Positions 16,746-26,008 of a stretch of 64,000 nt of DNA are shown here, piece after piece (the stretch's first letter is position 1; the number at the start of each line of letters is the position of its first letter). The position numbers and the translations under genes are program-made. The notes under the pieces are model-generated. The model was given only the letters and a program-made list of their open reading frames with translations, did no database searches and was not told where the DNA came from. Origin of the DNA: Paraburkholderia panacisoli (GTDB taxonomy: Bacteria > Pseudomonadota > Gammaproteobacteria > Burkholderiales > Burkholderiaceae); contig NZ_VTUZ01000036.1 of NCBI RefSeq assembly GCF_008369935.1, forward strand, positions 37,990-101,989, written 5' to 3'.

Positions 16746-17698
16746 TTTGCGAACGCCATGCCTACGCCCGTCCCACCTTCCGAGCGATATCCGGGGATGT
16801 AATCAACGAGCTTCATGCGCAACCCTTCGAGAGCCCCGCCCGCCGCAATCCAGTTCAAAACCTCCGAAGATCCGGACTGCAACTTACTCCTCGGTACTGA
16901 GGAGAGCGCCTCGCCATCTCCCTTGGCAAGGCCCTCCAGTATCTGGCGATCAAACTCGCTGTCGATAACAAAGTGACTAAGCCCACCAGAGGCGATCACC
17001 GCTACGCGTTCCGCGCCGGGCCACAATTCGATCGCCTTGCGGATTGCCTGTCCAAACGCGTAGCAACGCGCCGCAGTGGGTTGGTTCGGAGGAACGTAGG
17101 TGTTGATAAGCACGGGAATCATCGGGATGATCCTGTCCTCGCGCATGATGCGGCGTCGCACGAAAGTAAAGGCATGTCCCAAAGAGCGTTGCTCATGCTG
17201 ACGTGAGTACTGAGCTACATCAAAGTTTTGCTCCATCAGATTTTCAATGATATGGCGCCCGAACTCCGGATGACCCGGATAGGCCTCCTGCGTCTCACCA
17301 TGAAATGCCCACAGCACTGCCGCTCTGGAAGGAACGCTCATATCGCCATGGATAAATTCCGGCCTGTCCCAGCTCTTGTCCCCCCAGAAAACCGAGAACG
17401 TCGGCATGCAGTCGTCGAGAAAGAGTTCCTCCTGGTCATCACCGATCAACACGACGACGTCGGGGGCGACATCGTTGAGCGTCTGAGCGAGATCGGCGAT
17501 GGCGCTCTGAACTGCGCTATGCTTCTTTTCCCAAACCTCTGGACTGAGTTCCTGCTCAATCCAGTCAGGCTTGCGCTTCAGGAGCTCTTCATAGGGTGTG
17601 CGATTCTGGTCAATCCGCGCCTGCTCGCTCCACCACTTCGGCTCCTGGCTAACTTGAGGACTGTGCGACATAGCCAGTCCCAGCACGATCTCGGCCAT
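16736..17698 (-). CDS. Class III extradiol ring-cleavage dioxygenase (LigB/DesZ-like)
   Basis: About 320 residues from the ATG at 17698 (a longer frame to 17740 is not conserved). MAEIVLGLAMSHSPQVS bears the N-terminal iron-ligand histidine, DVVVLIGDDQEELF is the classic LigB strand, and VAVIASGGLSHFVIDSEFDR holds the catalytic histidine. The C-terminus GYRSEGGTGVGMAFAKWL resembles protocatechuate 4,5-, gallate and 3-O-methylgallate dioxygenases. It would open a catecholic or trihydroxy-aromatic acid whose product is handled by the LigJ-like hydratase and the RraA aldolase of the same operon. Confidence 0.85.
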   Translation of the reverse strand: MAEIVLGLAMSHSPQVSQEPKWWSEQARIDQNRTPYEELLKRKPDWIEQELSPEVWEKKHSAVQSAIADLAQTLNDVAPDVVVLIGDDQEELFLDDCMPTFSVFWGDKSWDRPEFIHGDMSVPSRAAVLWAFHGETQEAYPGHPEFGRHIIENLMEQNFDVAQYSRQHEQRSLGHAFTFVRRRIMREDRIIPMIPVLINTYVPPNQPTAARCYAFGQAIRKAIELWPGAERVAVIASGGLSHFVIDSEFDRQILEGLAKGDGEALSSVPRSKLQSGSSEVLNWIAAGGALEGLRMKLVDYIPGYRSEGGTGVGMAFAKWL

Positions 17699-17765
17699 AA
17701 AACTCCTCATTCCTCGTTTGAAGATGCGCGCTGTGCGCATCGATGTGTACGCGTACCCCTAAACG

Positions 17766-18533
17766 TCAGCTCGCGGTCCATCCGCCGTCCACCGGGAGAA
17801 TCACGCCGGTTATGAAGCTCGCGCCCGGAGACGCCAGAAATAGAATCGGTGGACCTATCTCGTCTGGATGGGCAGCGCGACCGAGCGGCACCTTGTGCTG
17901 AATGAGCATGCGCCAGCGCTCGCTTGCCTGGCTCTGTTGCGACATCTCTGTAGCAAACGGTCCGGGTGCAACCGCATTGACGCGAATGCCACGTGGCGCA
18001 AGTTCGACAGCCAGCGCTTTTGTCATCTGCACCACCGCTCCCTTGGAGGCGGCATATGCCGAGCGCTCGCTCATTCCGATCAGCCCTGCGGTGGATGCAA
18101 CATTGACGATCGCACTGCCGGGTTTCATGTGCGCAACCGCGGCGCGACAAATCGACCATACGCCGTATGCGTTCGCCCGCATGACCTGCTCGAAGTCGGC
18201 ATCCGACGTGGTCTGCAACGTTCCACGAGCAATCGCGCCAGCAGAATTCACGAGAATGTCGACGCTACCGGCGTGTCTGATCGTCGCTTCCACCACATCT
18301 TCCGCAGTTCCAGGTTGCGACAGATCTCCAGCGACGCAGGAAACCTTCGCACCAGCGCCTGCCAGGATTTCGGCCCGTTCATCAAGCGATTGCTGGTTAC
18401 GTGCTACCAACACGACATGCGCTCCTGCAGCGGCCAAGGCGGCAGCCGCCGCGGCGCCCAGTCCTCTCGATCCCCCGGTCACAACGGCGACCCGTCCGGA
18501 TAAATCAAATGGCCCGCCTGCGCCATTGCTCAT
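17766..18533 (-). CDS. Short-chain dehydrogenase/reductase
   Basis: 255 residues, classical SDR. TGGSRGLG cofactor motif near residue 19, NSAG motif, catalytic serine in NVASTAG, YAASK active-site pair, and GVILPVDGGWTAS at the end. It overlaps the acyl-CoA synthetase gene by 4 bp. It probably oxidises an alcohol or hydroxyacyl intermediate of the aromatic pathway; the substrate cannot be deduced. Confidence 0.85.
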   Translation of the reverse strand: MSNGAGGPFDLSGRVAVVTGGSRGLGAAAAAALAAAGAHVVLVARNQQSLDERAEILAGAGAKVSCVAGDLSQPGTAEDVVEATIRHAGSVDILVNSAGAIARGTLQTTSDADFEQVMRANAYGVWSICRAAVAHMKPGSAIVNVASTAGLIGMSERSAYAASKGAVVQMTKALAVELAPRGIRVNAVAPGPFATEMSQQSQASERWRMLIQHKVPLGRAAHPDEIGPPILFLASPGASFITGVILPVDGGWTAS

Positions 18534-20239
18534 ACCGATTTCTCCCGCAGAACACGCCGTAGCACCTTGCCCGAATTGGTCTTAGGCAACTCGTCGAGGA
18601 CCTCGATCAGGCGCGGCACCTTGTACGACGCCAGTCGCTCCCGGCAAAACAGCGTCAACTCCTCTTGCGTAATCGTCGCCGATGGACGCAACACGACGAA
18701 CGCTTTTGGTGCTTCGCCACGGTAACTATCAGGCACTCCAATCACCGCGGCCTCGCTAATCGCTGGATGCTCAAGCAACACGTCCTCGACCTCGCGCGGC
18801 CAGACCTTGAATCCGGATGCGACGATCATGTCCTTTGAGCGGTCTACGACATAAAACCAGCCTTCTGTGTCGGCACGCCCGATGTCCCCCGTGCGTAACC
18901 AGCCGTCTTCAAATGCAGCCGACGATGCGTCCGGTTTCCGCCAATACCCCGCGACGACCTGCGGACCCGAGGTCATCAACTCGCCAACATCTCCGCCAAA
19001 GGGCAACGTTGCACGCGACTGCAAATCGACTATCCGGCAACGTGTTCCGGGGACTGGTACACCTATCGACAGCGAACCAGTCAATTCATCCACCGGAGCC
19101 CGGCGTCCCAAAGGCACCAGGTGCGAGGGCGACGTCGTCTCAGTCAGACCATAGGCGTTGTGGATATACACGCCCGTCGCTGCCTCCCATCGCTCGACGA
19201 TCGCCGGCGCCACGGGTGCGCCTCCGCTAAACAACTTGCGGAAATGGGATAGGCGCGAGCGGTCGAACGCGGGCTGGTCAAGCAGCGCAATGTAAGCAGT
19301 AATGGCCGCCACCGTCGTCGTGCAGCGATGGCGCGCCAACAAATCGAGTACAGTGGCTGCTTCGAACCGATAGCACATGACTACAGCAGCGCCCGCGACC
19401 AACCCTGCCGCGATATGGGCGACCAACCCTGTTACGTGCGAAAAGGGCGCGGCCGCAAAGAGGACATCATCGGAGGTAAGTTCCAGCCATTGACGATAGA
19501 CCTCCGCGCTGGACGCCACATTTGCGTGAGTGATGAGTGCAGCCTTGGGCTCGCCCGTGGTTCCTGACGTGTAAGTCAGGAAGGCGATGTCACTCCGATC
19601 AATCGACCCTCCAGACGATGTGCCCGGCTCGTCGAGAAGCGCCGACAGATGGCTCCATCCGTCGGGCATCTCAATGTCCTCACTGACTTTCCCGAGAAGG
19701 GCGGGCGTGTCGCCCTCACGAAGAAACTCATTGGCAAACGAGACTGCGGCGGAAAGGCTGCCTCCCCAGTCCAAAATCGCACCATGAAGTGCCATGGCCT
19801 GCTCTGCCCCGACAATCGCGGCACACGGTTCAGCGTCGTGCAGATAGTGAACCAGCTCCCGCCGTTTGAGCATGGGATTGAGCGGCACAACGATTGCACC
19901 CAGACGCCAGACCGCCAGCACTCCGATTACCGTTGCCGGAGTGTTTTGATTCAAGATTACGACCCGGTCGCCTTTCTTTACCCGGTCGGCCCACGCTGTA
20001 ACCAGGGCGTCGACCTTTTGGCCGAGCTGCCGGAAGCTAAGCGCGGTATCGAAATACCAGAGCGCAATCGCATCGGGGCGCGCCGCCACGTTGACCTCAA
20101 AAGCGTCAAGCGGCAATGCTGGCTCGATCGCGACGTCCGGGCCGATACCGGGAGCGTAGAGGCGGACCCACCGGCGATCGTCGGTTGACCCTTCATCACT
20201 CGAGTCTCCATCGGAGAGGCGGATCTCAGACATAGTCAT
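18530..20239 (-). CDS. Acyl-CoA synthetase (AMP-forming, class I adenylate-forming enzyme)
   Basis: 569 residues. The P-loop TYTSGTTGEPKAALITHAN (A3), NAYGLTETT (A5), GWLRTGDIG (A7) and the hinge region SKDMIVASGFKVWPREVE (A8) are all present, and the C-terminal catalytic lysine is in KTNSGKVLRRVLRE. It activates a carboxylic acid as a CoA thioester. Its place between an aldo/keto reductase and SDR suggests an aromatic or ring-derived acid. It is coupled by ATGA overlaps on both sides. Confidence 0.88.
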   Translation of the reverse strand: MTMSEIRLSDGDSSDEGSTDDRRWVRLYAPGIGPDVAIEPALPLDAFEVNVAARPDAIALWYFDTALSFRQLGQKVDALVTAWADRVKKGDRVVILNQNTPATVIGVLAVWRLGAIVVPLNPMLKRRELVHYLHDAEPCAAIVGAEQAMALHGAILDWGGSLSAAVSFANEFLREGDTPALLGKVSEDIEMPDGWSHLSALLDEPGTSSGGSIDRSDIAFLTYTSGTTGEPKAALITHANVASSAEVYRQWLELTSDDVLFAAAPFSHVTGLVAHIAAGLVAGAAVVMCYRFEAATVLDLLARHRCTTTVAAITAYIALLDQPAFDRSRLSHFRKLFSGGAPVAPAIVERWEAATGVYIHNAYGLTETTSPSHLVPLGRRAPVDELTGSLSIGVPVPGTRCRIVDLQSRATLPFGGDVGELMTSGPQVVAGYWRKPDASSAAFEDGWLRTGDIGRADTEGWFYVVDRSKDMIVASGFKVWPREVEDVLLEHPAISEAAVIGVPDSYRGEAPKAFVVLRPSATITQEELTLFCRERLASYKVPRLIEVLDELPKTNSGKVLRRVLREKSV

Positions 20240-21228
20240 GCCATTTCATATAGTTCACGGAAACGGGCGGCGATCTGCTGGAGCCGTTCGAGCTCCAGGG
20301 GTCCCGCCTGTGCGGCAGCGATTGCATCGTCGAGATGTGAACGCTCGGAGATACCCACTAGAACTGTGTCGATCATGGGTTCACTCAAGGCAAAACGCAG
20401 CGCAAGACTGGCCATTGACGCGCCTTCTGGTACGAAGGCGCGAAATGCATCCGCCTTCACGCGGTCCGCATCCACTTCGGCTCGAGACAGTGATGAATAG
20501 GACTTCGCAAAACGATGAAGCTCACCGCTTTCGCTAAGAGCACCCGCCGCGAGAACGCGAATACCGACCACGCCAACATCGCGGTTCGACGCCTTCGAGA
20601 TCATCTCTCCGTAGTCCTGAGCCCGCCACGCTGCAACCGTCGGGGCGACCGCGCTCGGGTTGAGGAGGTTGTAGTAGGCTTGAAAAAGGTCGAAGCGGTC
20701 GGCTTCGATGACCTCAAGAATCGAGTCGGTATGACCTAGACCTGTGAAACCAACGGCACCAACGATGCCCTTTCGTTTCAATCCTTCCATGACGTCAGCT
20801 ACCCCGCCGGGCTGCAATACGTCGTCAACGGAGAGAACACGACCACCCAGATCCCGTTGACGTCCCACACGACTATGCAGGTACAGGATGTCCAGGCGTT
20901 CGCGGTTCAGCCGTTCCTGGCTGCGCTGGACGGAACGGACGATTGCGCCTTCCAGGTCATCAAGGTCACCAGGGGCGAAGTCGATCTTGGTACTGATGAT
21001 CGGCGATGCTCCGAGGGTCTTGAGCGTCTTTCCCAGATTGACTTCCGAGTCGCCGCCGCCGTACGTCGGAGACGTGTCGAAGATATTAATTCCTCGCTCC
21101 AGGGCGTTGCCGACGACAGCGCACTGTTCGTGCTCGCTGCCGCGGACCATGAGCCCCGCGGTCCCACCACAGCCGAATGAAATCTCAGAGACTTCAAACC
21201 CGGTACGTCCTAAACGGCGCTTACGCAT
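20236..21228 (-). CDS. Aldo/keto reductase
   Basis: About 330 residues from the ATG at 21228, which overlaps the alcohol dehydrogenase stop by 8 bp; the conserved start MRKRRLGRTGFEVSEISFG supports it. NIFDTSPTYGGGDSEVNLG carries D and Y, ISTKIDFAPGD the lysine, and LDILYLHSR the histidine of the catalytic tetrad. It probably oxidises or reduces an aldehyde or ketone in the aromatic pathway. Confidence 0.83.
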   Translation of the reverse strand: MRKRRLGRTGFEVSEISFGCGGTAGLMVRGSEHEQCAVVGNALERGINIFDTSPTYGGGDSEVNLGKTLKTLGASPIISTKIDFAPGDLDDLEGAIVRSVQRSQERLNRERLDILYLHSRVGRQRDLGGRVLSVDDVLQPGGVADVMEGLKRKGIVGAVGFTGLGHTDSILEVIEADRFDLFQAYYNLLNPSAVAPTVAAWRAQDYGEMISKASNRDVGVVGIRVLAAGALSESGELHRFAKSYSSLSRAEVDADRVKADAFRAFVPEGASMASLALRFALSEPMIDTVLVGISERSHLDDAIAAAQAGPLELERLQQIAARFRELYEMA

Positions 21229-22288
21229 CGACGTTGCTCCTTGACGAGGCTGCATCCTGAATGACGACATGAGCTCCACGAACTGCACCACCATCGAGCA
21301 ATCCTTTGAGAACAGCTTCCGCAGCCTCAAATCCGTGGACCTCCCCTGCAAACTCTCGAAGCCTCTTTCGCTCGGCCGAGACAATCTCTACCGCCTTTTT
21401 CAGAGACTGAGCCGATGCACCACGTCCGCCTTTAAGGGTGAGTCCCTTGCGACGAACCGTCTCCGGCTCCATCCCAGACGGTCTGGTTGAAGTGCATGCC
21501 AATATCACTCGCCCAAGTGGACCAGCCATTTCGACCGAAGCCGCAACGTACTCCACGGGAGTCTCTGTCACGACCACGACCACCTCGTAGGGTCCTTCGA
21601 GTTTCGGTGCAGCGGGAAAGCTGCGCACGTCAGCTCCCATTGCCCAACAGGTTTTAATCGCGTCTACACCACGTGAATCGCCGTACACGACGACTTTCGA
21701 CGCTCCCGCGTGCAGAGCCACCAAAGCTGTTGCCGCGCCCATCCGACTCGTGCCGAGGATCGCCACTGATTCCCCTACCTTGATCTCTGCGCCATGGTGG
21801 AGCCATTCAACGCCCGAAGCTACGGGAAACGCGAAGGTCGCAAGCTCGATGGGCAAATCTTCAGGTATCGGGACCAGTACCGATTGTTCATCGAGCGACA
21901 CAGTCTCCGCATATCCTCCCCAGTTACTGGAGGATGAGTCTTGAACAATGTGTCCATATCGCGGTGATTTGCAGAATCGCTTTTGATCGCGCAGGCACCA
22001 ATCGCACTTCCCGCAAGGCCGTGCGTCATCGATCATGACCCTTGCACCGCGCAACTCCTGTAGCGCACGCGGGGCGGTGGGACCCACATCCTCGACGCGC
22101 CCCACGATCTCGTGCCCGAGTACCAAAGGCGTAGTCATCACCGGACCATATCCATGGAGTGTTTCGGCATCTCCGATACAAACAGCGCTCCCCTCCACCC
22201 GGAGAACCGCTCCACACTCACCCGCTGATACCGCTGGGAGATCGCGCAACTCCAGCTTGCCGTCTCCGACGTGAACGAGGCCTCGCAT
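21221..22288 (-). CDS. Zinc-dependent alcohol dehydrogenase (MDR family)
   Basis: 355 residues from the ATG at 22288, which overlaps the Rieske stop by one base. LVLGHEIVGRVEDVG has the zinc-binding GHE; the structural zinc cysteines are spaced as CGKCDWCLRDQKRFC; the nucleotide-binding strand is AILGTSRMGAATALVALHAGA. The usual GxGxxG glycines are partly replaced (GTSRMG), so the cofactor fit may be unusual. Likely oxidises a benzylic or side-chain alcohol. Confidence 0.82.
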   Translation of the reverse strand: MRGLVHVGDGKLELRDLPAVSAGECGAVLRVEGSAVCIGDAETLHGYGPVMTTPLVLGHEIVGRVEDVGPTAPRALQELRGARVMIDDARPCGKCDWCLRDQKRFCKSPRYGHIVQDSSSSNWGGYAETVSLDEQSVLVPIPEDLPIELATFAFPVASGVEWLHHGAEIKVGESVAILGTSRMGAATALVALHAGASKVVVYGDSRGVDAIKTCWAMGADVRSFPAAPKLEGPYEVVVVVTETPVEYVAASVEMAGPLGRVILACTSTRPSGMEPETVRRKGLTLKGGRGASAQSLKKAVEIVSAERKRLREFAGEVHGFEAAEAVLKGLLDGGAVRGAHVVIQDAASSRSNVDA

Positions 22289-23580
22289 CAAACAGCCTTT
22301 CCCAGTGACGCCGTTGACGCGGCGCCGTAAAGCTTTTCCCACCAATCGTCTTCGCGATTGATCGTCGCCGCGGCGCTTCGTACCTGGCTGTAGTCGCTAT
22401 TGAGTGCAGGGATTTCAGGTTCCTTGCCGTCTCTAATCTGACGAGCCGTTGCGAGGAGCATGCGTCGCATGTGGACAATTGCCTTGTCGGTCATCCCCAG
22501 GTGCTCGATGGTGCGATCCTGTATGGGCCCCATCGACTCCTGCACAGCAATGTCTTGCATGGTCGTGCCATACAGTCCGGTGTAGGTCTTACCCGCCTTG
22601 ATGCCTTCGCGATCCTGGAACCATCGGTTGCCGGCACGTCCAGGACGGCGATAGTCGGGCAGCAGATCCTCACCCATCCGCAATCCGAGGAAAGTTTCGT
22701 GCGCCTTCACTTCGACCGGCGACAGTGGATGTTCGTTGTCGTACCAGACAAGGTACATTGCGGTGTTTTCGCTATCTAGCGGCACTGACGCCTGCATGTA
22801 CACGGGAGGGATCATGCTGTAGAACGGCAAGGCATAAGCCGTAGCCCTCACGTATGCGAGTTTCTCCGGATCGGCCATTGCCTTGCGGATTGCGCCATAG
22901 ATAAAGCCGAACTCGGTCTCTCTTACGTCGATCTCGGGTGAAGTATCGATTGACGGCCGCGAACGTCGGCCATCACTGTGAACTTGATCCTGATCGTAAT
23001 CACCCGACGCACTTGTCTCTGCGCTATGCAGAAAATCACTGTGTGCCGAATCAAGTGAACCCTCGAGCGACTGCACAAAGTTGACGTTGTAGAGCGTTTT
23101 TCTCACAACGTAATGAGTCGACGGCAAGTTCATCCATGGAAAGCTTGGAAGTGGAGGTGGCTCTCCGGGTCCCAAGTAAGCCCACAACAGTCCGCCCGCT
23201 TCGACACACGGGTAGGTCGTGTTATTCACCCGTCCGCACATGCGGCTATCTTTCGGCTCGCCAGGCATTTCACATACATGTCCGGCGACATCAATCTTCC
23301 AGCCGTGATAAATGCAGCGCAGTCCGTCACCTTCATCGCGCGCGAGCATGAGCGATGCACCGCGATGGGGACAGGCCTCGGACATCAAACCTACCCGGCC
23401 TTCGGCATTTCGCCAGGCCACGAGTCGCTCGCCCACCAGATTGACGCGAACCGGCCCTTCGCCGGGTGACGGAATCTCATCCAACAAACATGCCGGCATC
23501 CAGAACCGCCGCAGGAAGATGCCCATGGGCTGGTCTCCCTCTACACGGCACATCAATTCATTGTCAGCCTTTGACAGCAT
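22288..23580 (-). CDS. Rieske non-heme iron oxygenase, phthalate-dioxygenase family alpha subunit
   Basis: 430 residues. The Rieske centre reads CPHRG at about residue 69 and CIYHGW about 17 residues later. The mononuclear iron region is EGSLDSAHSDFLHS near residue 173. PMGIFLRRFWMPACLLDE at the start is typical of the Pht3/phthalate 4,5-dioxygenase group, in which three identical subunits work with an IPDR-type reductase. No such reductase is encoded in this operon, so the electrons must come from elsewhere. Hydroxylation or O-demethylation of an aromatic carboxylate is the expected reaction. Confidence 0.88.
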   Translation of the reverse strand: MLSKADNELMCRVEGDQPMGIFLRRFWMPACLLDEIPSPGEGPVRVNLVGERLVAWRNAEGRVGLMSEACPHRGASLMLARDEGDGLRCIYHGWKIDVAGHVCEMPGEPKDSRMCGRVNNTTYPCVEAGGLLWAYLGPGEPPPLPSFPWMNLPSTHYVVRKTLYNVNFVQSLEGSLDSAHSDFLHSAETSASGDYDQDQVHSDGRRSRPSIDTSPEIDVRETEFGFIYGAIRKAMADPEKLAYVRATAYALPFYSMIPPVYMQASVPLDSENTAMYLVWYDNEHPLSPVEVKAHETFLGLRMGEDLLPDYRRPGRAGNRWFQDREGIKAGKTYTGLYGTTMQDIAVQESMGPIQDRTIEHLGMTDKAIVHMRRMLLATARQIRDGKEPEIPALNSDYSQVRSAAATINREDDWWEKLYGAASTASLGKAV

Positions 23581-23649
23581 GGGGTATCTCCATTGTTAGT
23601 CGAGCCGCCCCGCCCGATCTGCGGGACCGGTTGCGAGATCGTTCGCTCG

Positions 23650-24639
23650 CTAGTCTTTGAACGCGCGCGAGTAAACCTTTCGGCAGTTCCCTTCGAAAAT
23701 CTTGTACTTATCCTCAGCCGTCAACCATGGGATGGCCTCAATCGCAGGCTTCAGGTCGTCGAAGTCCCGCCCCGTATGCCTACACGCGATCGTGCCGGTC
23801 CCTGGTCGTTCCGTACCAAAGAGGCAGTTGTCTACGCCAAGCACCCGGAATTGAAATTCCAGCGCCTCGGGCGAATAGTTGCAGGTGTCGTAGTAGAGTT
23901 TGCGGACCTTCTCGTCGAACGTTTCACCGCCCCGTCTCTCGGCCCATGCGCGAAAGCGCCCCATTTGATACGGAATAGCCCCCCCGCCGTGCGCGACAAC
24001 AATCTTCAATGTCGGGAAGTCCTCGAACACGCGGCTCTCCAACAAGGAGATGATCGAGATACTCTCTTCGTTGATGAATTTCAGCGTGTAGGATTCTCGC
24101 GGATTGCAGCAACTCGCTGAGTGAATGAGCGCCGGCACATCGAGCTCGACCAGTTTTTCGTACAGGGGATACCAGAAGCGATCGCCAAGCCCGGGCGGCG
24201 CTGTTTCTTCACCCTCCGTCGGATCCGGATTCAACAGGCAGCCGACGAAGCTCAACTCCTTCACACATCGTTCCAGCTCGGCCAGGCAGTTTGCAGGGCT
24301 CTCGGCGCGAAACTGTGGAAGGCCGGCGACTCCCCTGAAACGGTCCGAGTGCAACTGGCATTGGGCATGGATGGCATCATTGACTGCACGGGTCCACAAC
24401 GCGGTTACTTTGGCCGGCTTGATCGAGTGCAGCATCATGTACGGGCGCGGAGAGAGAAACTGCACGTCAGTTCCCACGCCATCCATAATTGCGATCAGTC
24501 GGTTCGAAACAGCATGCAGCGCCTCCTCCTTGATTCCAGAGAACGGCGCGGCCGGGTTGGCACGGCTGGCTACCAGTTCGCTCATGTACCTATACAGTTC
24601 GTCGGTCATAACAACATGGGCGTGACTGTCGATGATCAT
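23650..24639 (-). CDS. Amidohydrolase-2 protein, 4-oxalomesaconate hydratase (LigJ)-like
   Basis: 329 residues from the ATG at 24639. MIIDSHAHVV is the HxH metal motif, IVVAHGGGAIPYQMGRF holds the next histidine, and YYDTCNYSPEALEF followed by LFGTERPGTGTI is like the LigJ branch of the ACMSD superfamily. LigJ hydrates the ring-cleavage product of the protocatechuate 4,5 pathway; related members decarboxylate aromatic acids. A dioxygenase and a CHA-type aldolase in the same operon favour the hydratase. It is the first gene of the operon, 65 bp downstream of an operator-like repeat. Confidence 0.78.
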   Translation of the reverse strand: MIIDSHAHVVMTDELYRYMSELVASRANPAAPFSGIKEEALHAVSNRLIAIMDGVGTDVQFLSPRPYMMLHSIKPAKVTALWTRAVNDAIHAQCQLHSDRFRGVAGLPQFRAESPANCLAELERCVKELSFVGCLLNPDPTEGEETAPPGLGDRFWYPLYEKLVELDVPALIHSASCCNPRESYTLKFINEESISIISLLESRVFEDFPTLKIVVAHGGGAIPYQMGRFRAWAERRGGETFDEKVRKLYYDTCNYSPEALEFQFRVLGVDNCLFGTERPGTGTIACRHTGRDFDDLKPAIEAIPWLTAEDKYKIFEGNCRKVYSRAFKD

Positions 24640-24703
24640 GCGATAGCTCCGAAGCTGTGGTTGGCTCATTGGGCCAGGAAACCATTCGGAATCCGTTACC
24701 CTT

Positions 24704-24723
24704 TATGGGATTGCAGTTCCATA
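24704..24723. promoter_or_regulatory. TetR-type operator, site 1 (aromatic operon)
   Basis: TATGGGA-N6-TTCCATA, the mirror image of the consensus TATGGTA-N6-TCCCATA. It sits 65 bp upstream of the start of the leftward amidohydrolase-Rieske-RraA operon, where a promoter is expected. Confidence 0.7.
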
Positions 24724-24839
24724 TAGATACGATATAGCCATGTCCGTGAGGCGTCAAGCGACTTTTCGTCGGCAGTCGCTGGATTGACCGCCGGGAAAGC
24801 GTCTATGCTTGCCAGAGCCGAGCGCCCGAGGCGCTCGTG

Positions 24840-25465
24840 CGTGCTACCAAACTCAACTTGGTACTGACAGCGGGGGAGTTGAAGGAAGGGAAGGTGGTGT
24901 CCGTTATCAGGCCAAACGGGGCGAAAGGCGGCGGCACCGAGTTCTGTTCGAAATGGACAATCCGGTTGGCGGGCTCACGGGAAATTTCAGCAGCGGAGCG
25001 ACCCGCTCGGCTGGCGTGGGCTATCCACCTGTGGCCGGCGGATATTGGGTGGCGTGTACGGCCATCGGAATATCCTCGTCGGCACGGCTTATCAATGGCG
25101 GCTATTACCTGAGCGGTGTGGGTTTCAGAATCGGGTCGGTGCGAGTATGGGGCGGCTTCATGTCCGGGGACCAGCAAAATCCGGGAGGCCCGCACCTGGT
25201 AACGAACAACGGATTCGGCGGCCTGACGAGGCTCATCAAGCCGGATATCGTTTTACGGGCGACTACTATCAGACCGCCGTCTCGAATGACACGGACAGTC
25301 GCCGCGGTCTGTCGATGATTTCGCTTGCCTGTCTGCTTTCCAAGCGCACCACGCCTTACAGCAGTCGATTACGCATCGTACAAACACGCGGTCGTCAGCA
25401 CGCGCAACCCGATCGGCGCGTCTAGCCAGACAGCAGTGACCGTCGGTATCGATGTGCTCTTCTAG
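24840..25465 (+). pseudogene. Trimeric OmpC-type porin, degenerate
   Basis: Pieces of a Burkholderia-type porin in several frames: LINGGYYLSGVGFRIGSVRV and WGGFMSGDQQNPGG near 25090-25190, GDYYQTAVSND near 25260, SKRTTPYSS near 25340, then VDYASYKHAVVSTRNPIG and the terminal TAVTVGIDVLF before TAG at 25463-25465. The C-terminal phenylalanine is typical of outer-membrane beta-barrels. At least three frameshifts and a missing N-terminus exclude function. Confidence 0.7.
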
Positions 25466-26008
25466 CGCCCCGCACAGGTATCCGGGCGCGTAATCCACGC
25501 GCGCACCTAACCTCCGAAGAGCAACTCATGGTGATCGATATCCCCGGACACTATCGAAGGTGCGTAAGGCGCTCAAGAGCCGACACAGCCGCATCGCCTC
25601 CTCGATAGAGGCCTCGTCCGACAGATGCGATCTCGCCCCGAAATATCGGCGGCGATATCGCAACCTGGCTTCCCGCACTCGTCAAATGGGTCGAAGAGCG
25701 CGGCACGTCGCAATAAATCTGAACCCGACCCATCGGGTAGCCGCTGGACGAGCGTTCGCTGTCCAACCGTTACTGGCATCCGATCTACGAGATGTTCACC
25801 GAGTACAACACTTCGACGAATACCACGTCAGCACGAGACGCAACGCGCATTTCGATAACACGCGCGCGGACTAAATGAATGCGGATACGACCGCGTTCGT
25901 CGGCGCCTGCCCGCGGTCCTGTTCAAGGATTTCTCGACATCGCGTTTCGCAATCCCGCTTGGGAGCGGTGTAGTGTCGTATTACTGACGACGTTTATGCG
26001 GCATTTCG
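25466..26008. other. Region without an intact gene
   Basis: No intact gene or RNA is recognised. Short coding-like stretches on the plus strand (for example GGDIATWLPALVKWVEERG near 25650 and SNRYWHPIYEMF near 25765) end in stops or change frame, suggesting further decayed genes whose families I cannot name. Confidence 0.4.

Noticed and set aside
25253..25498. Leftward 81-codon frame
   Set aside because: It lies antisense to the decayed porin, whose pieces explain the sequence better.
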